Below are positions 23,628-34,500 of a DNA stretch of 64,000 nt, piece by piece (the stretch's first letter is position 1; each line of letters opens with the position of its first letter). Source of the stretch: Siphonodentalium dalli (taxonomy: Eukaryota; Mollusca; Scaphopoda; Gadilida; Siphonodentaliidae); the NCBI GenBank assembly GCA_032622095.1, contig CP136061.1:11051287-11115286 (forward strand), given 5' to 3'. The notes under the pieces were generated by a model, which saw only the letters and a program-made list of their open reading frames with translations, ran no database searches and was not told the DNA's origin. The position numbers and the translations under genes are program-made.

Positions 23628-23874
23628 TTAAAAGGATCTTAAGCATGGCTAGAAAACTCACTTAATAGGGAGATTCAGACTGAATCACCAGTAATTCTAG
23701 TTAGTCATCTCATTTGCCGGCTACGGTGTCATGTGAGGCTCAGCAAGATTAGTATCGGCTTCGTCACTGAAGGCTCGGCTAGCACTCGCCGATATTAATC
23801 TGAGTCAAATGACGTCATATCGAGCAACGAATTACCCTGTAACTTACACCATGAAATAATTGTGTACAATGCAC

Positions 23875-24277
23875 TCAAGTCTGAGTTAATGTGCCTGTCA
23901 TTTGCAGAATGAGGTCCCCAGAGGGGATTTAGTAACCCGCATGGCAGGCTAGAATCCCCAAATTCACCCTTTGGGGACCTCATTTTGCATGGCCTCATCT
24001 GCTATGGGAGACATAGACTCAGATTGAAGTTCCCAAATGGTGAATATTGTGATGTACACCCATTGAGAACATTGATTATGCAATGTGTAGTCTCCCAATT
24101 TGGTTTCTATAGAAATTTGATAATAAAGAAAATTTCCAGAGAAGAGGAGGACTAAGCAGAATGAGGTCCCCCGAGGGTGAATTTAGTGATGCTAGCCCCC
24201 TAGGTGGGATACCATCACTAAATTCACCCTCTGGGGACCTCATTCTGCAAATGACAAACACACTGTAATCAGGCTTG
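23875..24277. mobile_element. hAT-type MITE, long form
   Basis: The ends are CAAGTCTG and CAGGCTTG. Inside are two hairpin modules of the GCAGAATGAGGTCCCCAGAG / GGTGAATTTAGTGATGC family separated by a central segment with a third inverted pair. The flanks share only a 4-base AATG, so the target duplication is degraded or absent. Confidence 0.75.
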
Positions 24278-24457
24278 AATGATTATCCAGAGCTTATGAA
24301 CCCGACACAATTCATGTCCTTGTGCAGCTCATTTCCAAAAATGTATTTGTCCCAACAAAACCCCTTATAGAGCCCCACATATACTGGAGCAGACGACACT
24401 CTGCAGTGCATGCTTCCATCTGTGTGAGGCTCCCTCTGGGATAAATCTCTTAATTAA

Positions 24458-24840
24458 CCCTTTACCCAACAAACCGGCCAAATAAAGCTTCAACAGCCTA
24501 AAATATCTTCGGTCTGTCTCAATAGAACCATACAAATATGGATATCATTGGAACCGGCTCCTTGACCACATTTGTGATAGTTACAGTTATGCCCTGTGCC
24601 AATGCATTCTCTTATCTATGCGAGTCGACCATAGGTCGCCTCGCATAGATAAGAGAATGCATTGGCCTAAAAAAAATCTTTTTTTAACACTTTTTACCAT
24701 TTTTTCTTACATTCTTTAACAATTTTATAATTTTTAATGTGTTAAGCCAATGCATTCTCTTATATATGTGAGGTGACCTATGGTCGACTCGCATATATAA
24801 GAGAATGCATTGGCACAGGGCCCTTCTGTTGGGTAAAGGG
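24458..24840. mobile_element. piggyBac-type MITE, copy 2 (inverted orientation)
   Basis: Same TIR, TTAA-flanked (24454-24457, 24841-24844). The internal order is opposite to copy 1. It lacks the AAAACGCC segment near its left end that copies 3 and 4 carry, and reads CTTATCTATGCGAG where copies 3 and 4 read ATTATATATGCGAG. Confidence 0.92.
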
Positions 24841-24847
24841 TTAAAAC

Positions 24848-25099
24848 CAAGCCTTGAAATAGGGTGTCTGTCATTTGCAGAATGAGGTCCCCAGAGGGTG
24901 AATTTAGTGATCCTACCCCACATAGTGGGCTAGCATCACCAAATTCATCCTCTAGGAACCTCATTCTGCTGAGGTGTAAGCAGAATGAGGTCCCCAGAGG
25001 GTGAATTTGGTGATGCTAGCCCACTATGGGGGTAGCATCACTAAATTCACCCTCTGGGGACCTCATTCTGCAATGAGAGATACACTATTTCAATGCTTG
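24848..25099. mobile_element. hAT-type MITE, short form
   Basis: The ends are CAAGCCTTGAAATAGGGTGT and the inverse form ending CAATGCTTG. Flanking 8-mers are GTTAAAAC (24840-24847) and ATTAAAAC (25100-25107), seven of eight identical. It holds two GCAGAATGAGGTCCCC hairpin modules. An identical copy is at 26183-26434 because of the tandem duplication. Confidence 0.88.
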
Positions 25100-25264
25100 A
25101 TTAAAACAGAATGCGCCAACATGCGAGGACAGTACTAATTACTAATCTTATGGATACAACAATATGAATGCATTGTTCCATGTCAACAATATTCTTATAT
25201 GCATTCTACACATCAACAAATACAGACAATTGGGTTGACATCATACATGTACATGTATATTACG

Positions 25265-25481
25265 TACAGTAATGCCCTAAGTAATTGACTCCATAACCAC
25301 AGCAGAATTATGGGTAACTTTTCAGGATTTAGTCGGAAATATGGCTTGTTGCCATTCATCAGAAAGCTCTTTGGCAGAGTTTTCCGATGAATGGCAACAA
25401 GCCATATTTCCGACTAAATCCTGAAAAGTTACCCATAATTCTGCTGTGGTTATGGAGTCGATTACTTAGGGCATTACTGTA
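25265..25481. mobile_element. TACAGTAATG hairpin MITE
   Basis: Nearly 100-bp arms, TACAGTAATGCCCTAAGTAA inward and inverse, flank a short loop containing GCTCTTTGGCAGAG. Conserved interior words are CAGCAGAATTATGGGTAAC and CCGACTAAATCCTG. Related copies are at 26600-26816 and 39539-39727, with a half copy near 31363-31431. A 95-codon frame over part of it is repeat sequence. Confidence 0.92.
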
Positions 25482-25783
25482 TATCCATATTTCAGTACTA
25501 TGTATAGCAAAACCTAATATTTGGTTTTGAACTTTGTTGTATAGGCCTACGCTATTATTGCATACATTCACTGCATGCATGACGACAAAGTCGCAAGCTT
25601 CGCTATATTGAACCGTGTCAAGATGCGTAGTTTTGTTGTCAGTCAAAGACTATTTTTTATACAGAAAAATGTTCACATATGTCTTATTTATCGAGATTTA
25701 TCAGAAAAATATATTTTATAATCTCAATAAAAATCGTTTTTGTATATTTTAAATAAGTTAGTGAACACATGACTGGACATTAA

Positions 25784-26175
25784 CCCTTTACCCAACAAAC
25801 CGGCCAAAAACGCCCAAATAAAGCTTCAACAGCCTAAAATATCTTCGGTCTGTCTCACTAACACCATACAAATATGGATATCATTGGAACCGGTTCATTG
25901 ACCACATTGTGATGGTTACAGTTATGCCCTGTGCCAATGCATTCTATTATATATGCGAGTCGACCATAGGTCGCCTCGCATATATAAGAGAATGCATTGG
26001 CCTAAAAAAAATCTTTTTTTAACACTTTTTACCATTTTTTCTTACATTCTTTAACAATTTTATAATTTTTAATGTGTTAAGCCAATGCATTCTCTTATAT
26101 ATGTGAGGTGACCTATGGTCGACTCGCATATATAAGAGAATGCATTGGCACAGGGCCCTTCTGTTGGGTAAAGGG
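25784..26175. mobile_element. piggyBac-type MITE, copy 3 (chimeric)
   Basis: TTAA-flanked (25780-25783, 26176-26179). The left half matches copy 4 (AAAACGCC insertion, CACTAACACC, ATTATATATGCGAG). The right half matches copy 2 (the AAAAATCTTTTTTT tract and the single AATTTTTAATGTG segment). The switch lies at about 25985-26010. Confidence 0.92.
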
Positions 26176-26182
26176 TTAAAAC

Positions 26183-26434
26183 CAAGCCTTGAAATAGGGT
26201 GTCTGTCATTTGCAGAATGAGGTCCCCAGAGGGTGAATTTAGTGATCCTACCCCACATAGTGGGCTAGCATCACCAAATTCATCCTCTAGGAACCTCATT
26301 CTGCTGAGGTGTAAGCAGAATGAGGTCCCCAGAGGGTGAATTTGGTGATGCTAGCCCACTATGGGGGTAGCATCACTAAATTCACCCTCTGGGGACCTCA
26401 TTCTGCAATGAGAGATACACTATTTCAATGCTTG
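26183..26434. mobile_element. hAT-type MITE, short form (duplicate)
   Basis: By eye identical to 24848-25099, displaced by 1335 bp. It was copied by the segmental duplication and does not represent a second insertion. Confidence 0.9.
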
Positions 26435-26599
26435 ATTAAAACAGAATGCGCCAACATGCGAGGACAGTACTAATTACTAATCTTATGGATACAACAATAT
26501 GAATGCATTGTTCCATGTCAACAATATTCTTATATGCATTCTACACATCAACAAATACAGACAATTGGGTTGACATCATACATGTACATGTATATTACG

Positions 26600-26816
26600 T
26601 ACAGTAATGCCCTAAGTAATTGACTCCATAACCACAGCAGAATTATGGGTAACTTTTCAGGATTTAGTCGGAAATATGGCTTGTTGCCATTCATCAGAAA
26701 GCTCTTTGGCAGAGTTTTCCGATGAATGGCAACAAGCCATATTTCCGACTAAATCCTGAAAAGTTACCCATAATTCTGCTGTGGTTATGGAGTCGATTAC
26801 TTAGGGCATTACTGTA
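26600..26816. mobile_element. TACAGTAATG hairpin MITE (duplicate)
   Basis: By eye identical to 25265-25481 at an offset of 1335 bp, as part of the same duplication. Confidence 0.92.
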
Positions 26817-27118
26817 TATCCATATTTCAGTACTATGTATAGCAAAACCTAATATTTGGTTTTGAACTTTGTTGTATAGGCCTACGCTATTATTGCATAC
26901 ATTCACTGCATGCATGACGACAAAGTCGCAAGCTTCGCTATATTGAACCGTGTCAAGATGCGTAGTTTTGTTGTCAGTCAAAGACTATTTTTTATACAGA
27001 AAAATGTTCACATATGTCTTATTTATCGAGATTTATCAGAAAAATATATTTTATAATCTCAATAAAAATCGTTTTTGTATATTTTAAATAAGTTAGTGAA
27101 CACATGACTGGACATTAA

Positions 27119-27577
27119 CCCTTTACCCAACAAACCGGCCAAAAACGCCCAAATAAAGCTTCAACAGCCTAAAATATCTTCGGTCTGTCTCACTAACACC
27201 ATACAAATATGGATATCATTGGAACCGGTTCATTGACCACATTGTGATGGTTACAGTTATGCCCTGTGCCAATGCATTCTATTATATATGCGAGTCGACC
27301 ATAGGTCGCCTCGCATATATAAGAGAATGCATTGGCCTAAAAAAAAAAAAAAATTTAACACTTTTTACCATTTTTTCTTACATTCTTTAACAATTTTATA
27401 ATTTTTTCTTACATTTTTTAACAATTTTTATAATATTTTTCTACATTTCTTTGACAATTTTATCATTTTTAATATGTCTTAAGCCAATGCATTCTCTTAT
27501 ATATGTGAGGCGACCTATGGTCGACTCGCATATATAAGAGAATGCCTTGGCACAGGGCCATTCTGTTGGGTAAAGGG
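27119..27577. mobile_element. piggyBac-type MITE, copy 4 (longer)
   Basis: TTAA-flanked (27115-27118, 27578-27581). Its central A/T region is longer, with tandem TTTTTTCTTACATT-TTTAACAATTTT segments, giving 459 bp. Confidence 0.92.
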
Positions 27578-27778
27578 TTAAGAACTAAAAGGTCTCACCC
27601 TCTGGAGACCTCTTTCTGCAAATGTCAGACACACTATATCCAGACTTAATCACGATTTTTTCTTCAAATCAAATTTGGGGCAAGATTCACAGTGAATCGA
27701 ACCATCGAATCAAAACACGGTAATCTAAAGTTCAGCGACATTAACAATTTGTTTTCATCGCCAGCAATTATAGAAACG

Positions 27779-28362
27779 AAAGTGTCAATGACCCTGTAGC
27801 TCAACTTGGAGAGGGGATAATTTCATGTTAATCAATGGAGCGATTAGGAACGGGGATAGTTTTAAATGTCGAAGTAATACTAGATGTCAACATGAACAGA
27901 TATATATATAAAGTAAAATCCAACATGGCCACTGGAGGCCATGTTTTCCAATGAATTTAAAAACAATTTGTTAGCTCCCATCTAGTGGTCACCCCTGGAT
28001 GTGGTCTGCAGGTGAGCTAAAGGATTTAGTCATGAAAAGAGTAAAATCCAAGATGGCTGACAGTGGCCATGTTTTTTGGCAGAATGATCATAAAATGACT
28101 CGTTCCCATCTACATACAGTATGGCATGTAGCTCGTGCTAATAGACTGAATTTTAAAATCCAAGATGGCTGCTGGCGGCCATGTTTTTTGGTCGAATTAC
28201 CCCCAAAATTACTCATTCCCATCAACATGTCAATGTCAACAGCCATGATAAATTTCACATTGATCATACGACCTGTAGCCGATGCTAATGGAAATTGTTG
28301 ACATGGACAACGTATACCAACCCATGGCAATAGCTCAAACTTGACAAGTCAAGTTGAGCTAA
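27779..28362 (+). mobile_element. Pearl-like element, short copy
   Basis: The left end AAAGTGTCAATGACCCTGTA and the terminal palindrome ending AAGTTGAGCTAAA match those of 758-2260. The core has only about two to three units with AATCCAAGATGGC, and the ACGG-like tail is reduced. Confidence 0.75.
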
Positions 28363-28670
28363 AAATGATGAGTAATTGATCATTTCATCATTTTCATTAA
28401 TTTTATCATTTCATCAGACTACATGTAGAAGGAGGTAGTGTGATTTTTGGGCATCAACGCCGAGACTGGGGTGTTTAACTGGGATGTTTAACGTTAGCAC
28501 GTGGGATATCATACTTTGGTGCAAGATAAGTATGCCTCGAGGTCGAGGGTCGAGAAGTCCAGAATGGTGTTTACCTTAATAAATTGGTACAATACACATG
28601 CTGTTATCTCCCGTCTGTTAAACAAGAGTTAAACCTTGCATGACGGGAGCTGCGCTGGCACAATATTAAA

Positions 28671-28978
28671 AACCCTGTGCCAATGCATTCTCTTATATAT
28701 GTAAGTTGACCATAGGTCATCTCGCATATATAAAAGAGTGCATTGGCCTAAGAATTTTTTATCAATTTTCCTTACAATCATTAACAATTTTTGTAATTTT
28801 TTACAATTTAAAAAAAACAAACTTTTTTTTCTCCATTTTTTCTTACATTCCTTAACAATTTTTTATCATTTACATTTTTGTAACAATTATAAAAAATAAT
28901 ATAAAATTTGTTAGGCCAATGCATTCTCTTATTTATACAAGGCGACCTATGGGAGAATGCATTGGCACAGGGTTTTTG
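28671..28978. mobile_element. Foldback with ATGCATTCTCTTATATATG arms
   Basis: AACCCTGTGCCAATGCATTC at the left and its inverse, ATGCATTGGCACAGGGTTTT, at the right enclose an A/T-rich centre. It is the same hairpin module as in the piggyBac-type MITEs but without their CCCTTTACCC termini, so it is a related or truncated member. Confidence 0.75.
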
Positions 28979-29204
28979 CAAAAATTCAGGAAGCTCCCTT
29001 CATGAAACAATATTTATACATTAATAGAGAAAGTTGCATGAATCTCGAATCAACTTGTGTGTGATTTCACATTAAATCGAATCTTGAATGTTCGCAGGAG
29101 CCTACTGAGTACAATGTCAATTTTTGGAGATAATTAAGAGAAATCATGTGAATCAACCAAAATTGTACAAACAACACATCTTGATTTATATTTGTGAAGA
29201 CACG

Positions 29205-29345
29205 TGTACATATAGAATATGTAGCTAGTGTCGTCGCTTAAACTCTTTATCTCTGTGAGGGGGATTTGAGCAACTATTGGGCGAGGCTCTGCCGAGTCCA
29301 ATAGATGCCAAATCCCCAAACGGACATAAACAGTTTAAGCGACAA
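29205..29345. mobile_element. Hairpin MITE
   Basis: GTGTCGTCGCTTAAACT and GGATTTG segments on the left are mirrored by CAAATCC and AGTTTAAGCGACAAC on the right, around a GGCTCTGCC centre. The outer ends are ATATGTAGCTA and TAGCTACATAT. Confidence 0.8.
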
Positions 29346-30337
29346 CATTAGCTACATATGTTATTTATCCATCGTACAAAACTTGCCTTTTGTGAGGTAA
29401 ATCGGCCATTTTCCTCAGTTTTACATTCATTACCTTGTTGACGCCCTTACATTTATCAGGTCAAGCAAACTAATTAGCATTCATGACGTTGGAAAACCGG
29501 AGTGCAGCTTAGAGCGAAATAGTTCATTGGTTTTTTTTATAGTTATTCTAAGCTGGCCTTGTTCTAATGGTTTATAGATGTTTTAGAGCGAAAACACATA
29601 TTCATTTATGAAATTTTGTATCAATTGCCGTAATTATGGACATTTAAAAAGTTCCAAAATCAAAATGACGTCATTTTCGCAGGTTGGCATCCCTAGTTAC
29701 CTGTGCAGTTTACACATCAAATGACGTCATGAAAGTAGTACTAACCTAATAAAGCTACATTGACGTAATAAGCGTAATGTTTATTAGGCAGATTTATATA
29801 GGCAATAGAGGCAGTGAGCGGTGGATAAATACAGTATACAACTGTAGTTGTCACAATTCAAAAGTGACATTGTCAGATTCATATTATTGCTAACATAACT
29901 TGCAAAATATAAAAATATTTATCTTAGCATATAATATAAGAAACAGAGAGCACTACTACATGTATATTAAAATATACTACACTAACGTAACACAATTCAT
30001 TAACGGAACACTTGCAGATTAATTGTGTGAAACAATTTGCGCAACAAAGATTTTCCCATCAAACAGTCTTAGCAAATAAATGTCTCCCCCCCCCCCCCCC
30101 TTTGACCTATCGCCAAAATTTTGAATTGGAAATTTTATGCCTGACACAGCCTTAGTTTGAAAATATTTGGACTGAAATGACCATCGGTTGGAAATTTCCA
30201 ATCATTACGCTAAGTTGGAAATTTCCAAGTAGGGTAGTTTGAGGTACAAATTGGAAAATTCTAATTAAATTCTAAATTTCCAAGGTGGACAGATTGAATC
30301 AAGTTTAGCTGTACATAAGAATTTGACATAATAACAT
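29346..30337. other. No recognised gene
   Basis: AT-rich sequence with a C-run at 30087-30101 and repeated GGAAATTTCCAA words (about 30187-30290). No exon was recognised. Confidence 0.5.
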
Positions 30338-30345
30338 GAATAGAC

Positions 30346-30785
30346 AAGTCTGAAAATAGTGTGTCTGTCATTTGCAGAATGAGGTCCCCAGAGGGTGAAT
30401 TTAGTGACGTTATCCTGCATAGCGGGCTAGCATAACTAAATTCACCCTCTGGGGACCTCATTCTGCTTAGGCCCTCAACTAATATAGCAGACCTAGGATC
30501 AGATTGAAGTTCCCCAGTTGAAGTTGGTGATGTTCACCCCATTGGGCACCTCTCAATTATGAATTTTATCTTCTGCAAATTAGGGGATATAGAAACTTCC
30601 TGGAAGGGAAATGTAACTAAAAACAATCTTAATTTGATACTATAGATACTTCCCAGAAGATGAAGCCTAAACAGAATGAGGTCTCCAGAGGGTGAATTTG
30701 GTGATGCTATCCCGCTATAGCGTCACTAAATTCACCCTCTGGGGACCTCAATCTGCAAATGACAGACACGCTATTTGCAGGCTTG
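30346..30785. mobile_element. hAT-type MITE, long form
   Basis: The ends are CAAGTCTGAAAATAGTGTGT and an inverse end finishing GCAGGCTTG. Flanking 8-mers TGAATAGA and TGAACAGA match at seven positions. The two-module layout is as in 23875-24277. Confidence 0.87.
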
Positions 30786-30904
30786 TGAACAGATAAGGTA
30801 CCGGTAGGTGAGTGGTATATTTTATCATACATGTATGCATAGGGGTGTTCGTGAATGAGATGATTAACATTCTCATGACGGGAGCTGGGCTGGTGCAGCA
30901 TTAA

Positions 30905-31062
30905 AGATCATGTCCCATAGGGAGCCTAACATATATAAGAGAATACACTGGCTTACAAGGTCAAGGAAAATATTGTTATGCCGATGTATTCTCTTATACA
31001 TGTATATGTGAGGCTCCCTATGGGAGACCTGCATATATAAGAGAATGCATTGGTGCAGGGTT
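30905..31062. mobile_element. ATATATAAGAGAATGCATTGG foldback fragment
   Basis: A diverged pair of hairpin modules of the same family as 28671-28978, with CTCCCTATGGGAG in place of the CGACC-TAGGTCG core. A TACAGTAATG-family half copy follows at 31363-31431. Confidence 0.65.
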
Positions 31063-31431
31063 TTCGGAAGATTTCAGGAAGCTTCAGTCATGGAAGGGTT
31101 AAACTACCCTTATGGAGCCCCTCAGACATGAGCAGACGACACTCAGCAATACAAACTGCCACATGTATGGGGCTCCCTACAGGTAGCTTTAGTCATGGAA
31201 GGATTAAGATTCATTGGATGCGTCATCCAGGGATGAGTATTAAGTACAACTCTTCCACTTAAACCTCTTTCATAATGAAAAGTCATACACTCTTTATTTC
31301 TACCATGGCTCTTTTCTGTTCCATGTCATGCAAATGGCTGTTTTTTGTTTGGAATCCAAAATCCGACTAAATCCTGAAAAGTTACCCATAATTCTGCTGT
31401 AGTTAAAGAGTCGATTACTTAGGGCATTACT

Positions 31432-32282
31432 ATTGCATGAAGAATATGGTGTAACCGGGATTGCGAGGTGGCACCGCAGTTGGCGGCAGTATTATTTACC
31501 GTGGTAATACCGGTGGTCAACCTCATTAAGGAGGGTCATTAATTAGAGCATAGCTGCATACCGTACATGTAACTTCAGTTTACAATTGGAACTTGGTCCA
31601 TTATTGTGGCAGCGTCTGGTTTAAAATTACTGATTATCAAGATAGCCTTGTTATCTCAGTAGCCCTTGTTATCTCAATAGTCCTGTCTGCAGACATCTAC
31701 AGCGCAACATTACGACAATGGCTGTAGCAATTTGTTTCAAGTTCTGACTTTTTTCTCGGCTAAAAAAGACCTTTTTTTTTGCGTCGGTTGAGCTAGTAAC
31801 AGGGGTGCGGTAGGGTGACTGCACACAGATACATTGACATGTTATTTTTAATAGTGGCCTTTGGTAAAAGAGTTGGACATGCTCAAATAACAGAAACTTT
31901 GTAAAATTAATATCATACATCATTAGAAAGGATATTAGTAACTAAATCCATATATCGTTGATGGGTTTCTAAAATGTTGTATCTTCCAAAAATCTAATAA
32001 ATACAGGAGACACAAAAAACTATTTATTATAAACTCAACAATAGATTATAGAAGAAATCACTAACAGATAATAATCCTTATCCACCGCTAGAGTGAAGAT
32101 ATAGAACATTATACTTTGTAGCTTTGACGTCTATGGCATAACCGAGTTTCTTGAATAACTATCAACAAATTGTAAGATGTTAACCATAGCGTTAGTACTG
32201 ATATGGATGATAATTCTGTAATTTCTGTTATGAAGTATTAGATTTGCATGTGACACTGTTATAATGGGTATATGCACAGCAC
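31432..32282. other. No recognised gene
   Basis: AT-rich sequence. The only longer frame (31669-31923, minus) has no recognised motif. Confidence 0.5.
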
Positions 32283-32480
32283 GCACATAATAAAAAGAAA
32301 ATCTAGTGTTTTTGAGTGGATACCGAAATTTATCTCATTCGTGACCGCGACAAATGTTTATTTTCTCTCGTGGCAAGACACTCGGGGGAAAAATAGACAT
32401 TTATACATGTATTTGTCACTCATGAGATAATTTTCGGTATCCACTAAAAAACACTAGATATTCTCTATTTATTATATGCT
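32283..32480. mobile_element. Hairpin MITE, ATAATAAATAGAGAA family, copy 1
   Basis: The left end ATAATAAAAAGAAAATCTAG and the right end CTAGATATTCTCTATTTATT are inverted. Inner arms are GTGGATACCGAAA and TTTCGGTATCCAC. It shares its outer ends, but not its inner arms, with the element at 32755-32935. Confidence 0.85.
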
Positions 32481-32754
32481 TCCTCATAAAATAGAGGAAA
32501 ATTGCCGTGGCGTAGAGCGTTATATCCATCGCCTGGACCGAGGCAATGGATAACATACACTGACCGAGATGATGGATAACACAATAGTATTAGCTTCTCG
32601 GAGATTACTTCCGGTTTATATGCTCGATATTTTGTCATTCAGTGGTGAGCAAATCAATTGATGGAATGCAAACAAAATGCAGATTTGAAGTGAACTGTAG
32701 GACAAAACTAGCAGTTTTTTTTAAGGGGGGGGGGGGATTATAATGTAGCCGCTG

Positions 32755-32935
32755 CGCATATAATAAAAAGAACACCTACGGGTTTTGGTTGAATACCCGG
32801 ATTATCTCATTCGTGGCTACAAGGAAATACAGAATTTCCACTCGCGGCTTCTTGGAAATTCTGTATTTCCTTGTAGCCACAAATGAGATAATCCGGGTAT
32901 TCAACCAAAACCCATATATATTCTCTATTTATCTC
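32755..32935. mobile_element. Hairpin MITE, ATAATAAATAGAGAA family, copy 2
   Basis: Long, almost perfect arms (GGGTTTTGGTTGAATACCCG and ATCTCATTCGTGGCTACAAG with inverses) meet at a loop near 32860. The outer ends resemble those at 32283-32480. Confidence 0.9.
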
Positions 32936-33102
32936 TTGAAATAGAATTGGTATCTGCCGATAACTTTGCATGATAATCCTTCACATCAAAGCTGTAATAA
33001 AGGATATACTTTTATATTCATGTCTCTCCTACGGCAGTTGATGAGAAAAAGATGATTTTATTGTTTTATACGACAATATAGAAATAAAAATTATTAAGTC
33101 CT

Positions 33103-33415
33103 GAGATACAACATTTAATTTTGATGATTTCCATGGATTCGATTGATCTCTGCATGAGATACAACATTTAATTTGACGATTTCCATGGATTCGATTGATC
33201 TCTGCGTGAGATACAACATTTAATTTGATGATTTCCATGGATTCGATTAGTCGTCGTGAGATACAACATTTAATTTTGACGATTTCCGTGGATTCGATTA
33301 GTCGTCGTGAGATACAACATTTAATTTTGATGATTTCCGTGGATTCAATTAGTCGTCGTGAGATACAACATTTAATTTTGATGATTTCCGTGGATTCAAT
33401 TAGTCGTCGTAACTC
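33103..33415. repeat. ~51-bp minisatellite, 6 copies
   Basis: Units read GAGATACAACATTTAATTTT, then a GATTTCC-TGGATTC segment, then a TTAGTCGTC or GATCTCTGC variant. Two subtypes are segregated along the array. Confidence 0.95.
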
Positions 33416-33477
33416 AGGATAAGGACGAAACACCTTTTCAAAACAACTCATTCATGACTGGAGCGTCCTGAAATTTT

Positions 33478-33705
33478 GTGACGATGCATTCTCTTATATA
33501 TGCGAGTCTCACATAAGGACCCCCACATATATAAGAGACTACATTGGCCTAACAATATTTACCTTGACCTTGTAAGCCAGCGCATTCTCTTATATATGCG
33601 AGTCTCCCATAAGGACCCCCACATATATAAGAGACTACATTGGCCTAACAATATTTACCTTGACCTTGCTATGGGAGACTTGCATATATAAGAGAATGCA
33701 CTGGC
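33478..33705. repeat. Tandem pair of foldback modules
   Basis: Two direct copies of a segment with ATTCTCTTATATATGCGAGT, AAGGACCCCCACATATATAA and CAATATTTACCTTGACCTTG, then a third half. These are diverged relatives of the hairpin module at 28671 and 30905. Confidence 0.8.
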
Positions 33706-33986
33706 ACAGAATCTTTAAAGCTGCACCAGCACAGCTCCTATTATGAAAGGGATAATTATATTATATAACACTCCTGTATGGAGCCTCACACAGAACCAAG
33801 CAGAGAACAGTCATCAGTGCATTGTTCTCTGGTTGGGGTTCAATAAAGGGTTAACAAATAGAAATTTATATATAAGCAAGTTATTATAAGCTTTTCAATG
33901 ATGCATAATACTAGTTTTTTCTTCATTAAGACTTTAAGACTTTCAAAACAGACTGAATTTTAACTGAATAGATAATTTTTCCCGTA

Positions 33987-34451
33987 CAGGCCTGAGAATA
34001 AGGTGCCTGTCATTTGCAGAATGAGGTCCCCAGAGGGTGAATTTAGATATGGTATCCTGCTTAGCAGGCTAGCATAACTAAATTCACCCTCTGGGGACCT
34101 CATTCTGCTAAGACCTCAACTTCTCTGGAAATTTGTTTTTATTATAAAATTTCTACGGAAACTTCCTCACATAGATTCTATTTCTTTTTTTAGTTTAGTT
34201 TCTCTATAACCCCAAATTGGCAGACAACACATTGCATAATTGAGGTTCCCAATTGGTGTACATTACAATATTCACCATTTAGGAACTTCAACATGAGCCT
34301 AGGTCTCCCATAGCAGATGATGCCATGCAGAATGAGGTCCACAGAGGGTAATGCTAGCCTGCTATGCTAGATACATGTACATGTAGTGTCACTAAATTCA
34401 CCCTCTGGGAACCTCATTCTGCAAATGACAGGTGCACTAAACTCAGGTTTG
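33987..34451. mobile_element. hAT-type MITE with perfect 8-bp TSD
   Basis: The element runs from CAGGCCTGAGAATAAGGTGC to an inverse end GCACTAAACTCAGGTTTG. It is flanked by exact 8-bp direct repeats TTCCCGTA (33979-33986 and 34452-34459). It has two GCAGAATGAGGTCC hairpin modules. It lies 49 bp beyond the RSBN1 stop codon, probably inside the 3' UTR. Confidence 0.93.
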
Positions 34452-34500
34452 TTCCCGTAGTGTGAATCGTTGATTTCTCAAGAAGGACCACACCCCTTTG

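Larger units (their letters stand above)
24458..27577. repeat. 1335-bp tandem duplication bounded by MITEs
   Basis: Three piggyBac-type MITEs are separated by two 943-bp spacers (24841-25783 and 26176-27118) that appear identical, including the hAT-type and hairpin MITEs inside them. The middle MITE is a hybrid of the outer two, as expected from unequal exchange between two flanking MITEs. Confidence 0.92.

Noticed and set aside
24684-26981. Pairs of identical 76-95 codon minus-strand frames
   Set aside because: They lie within MITE hairpins and are identical only because the 1335-bp block is duplicated.
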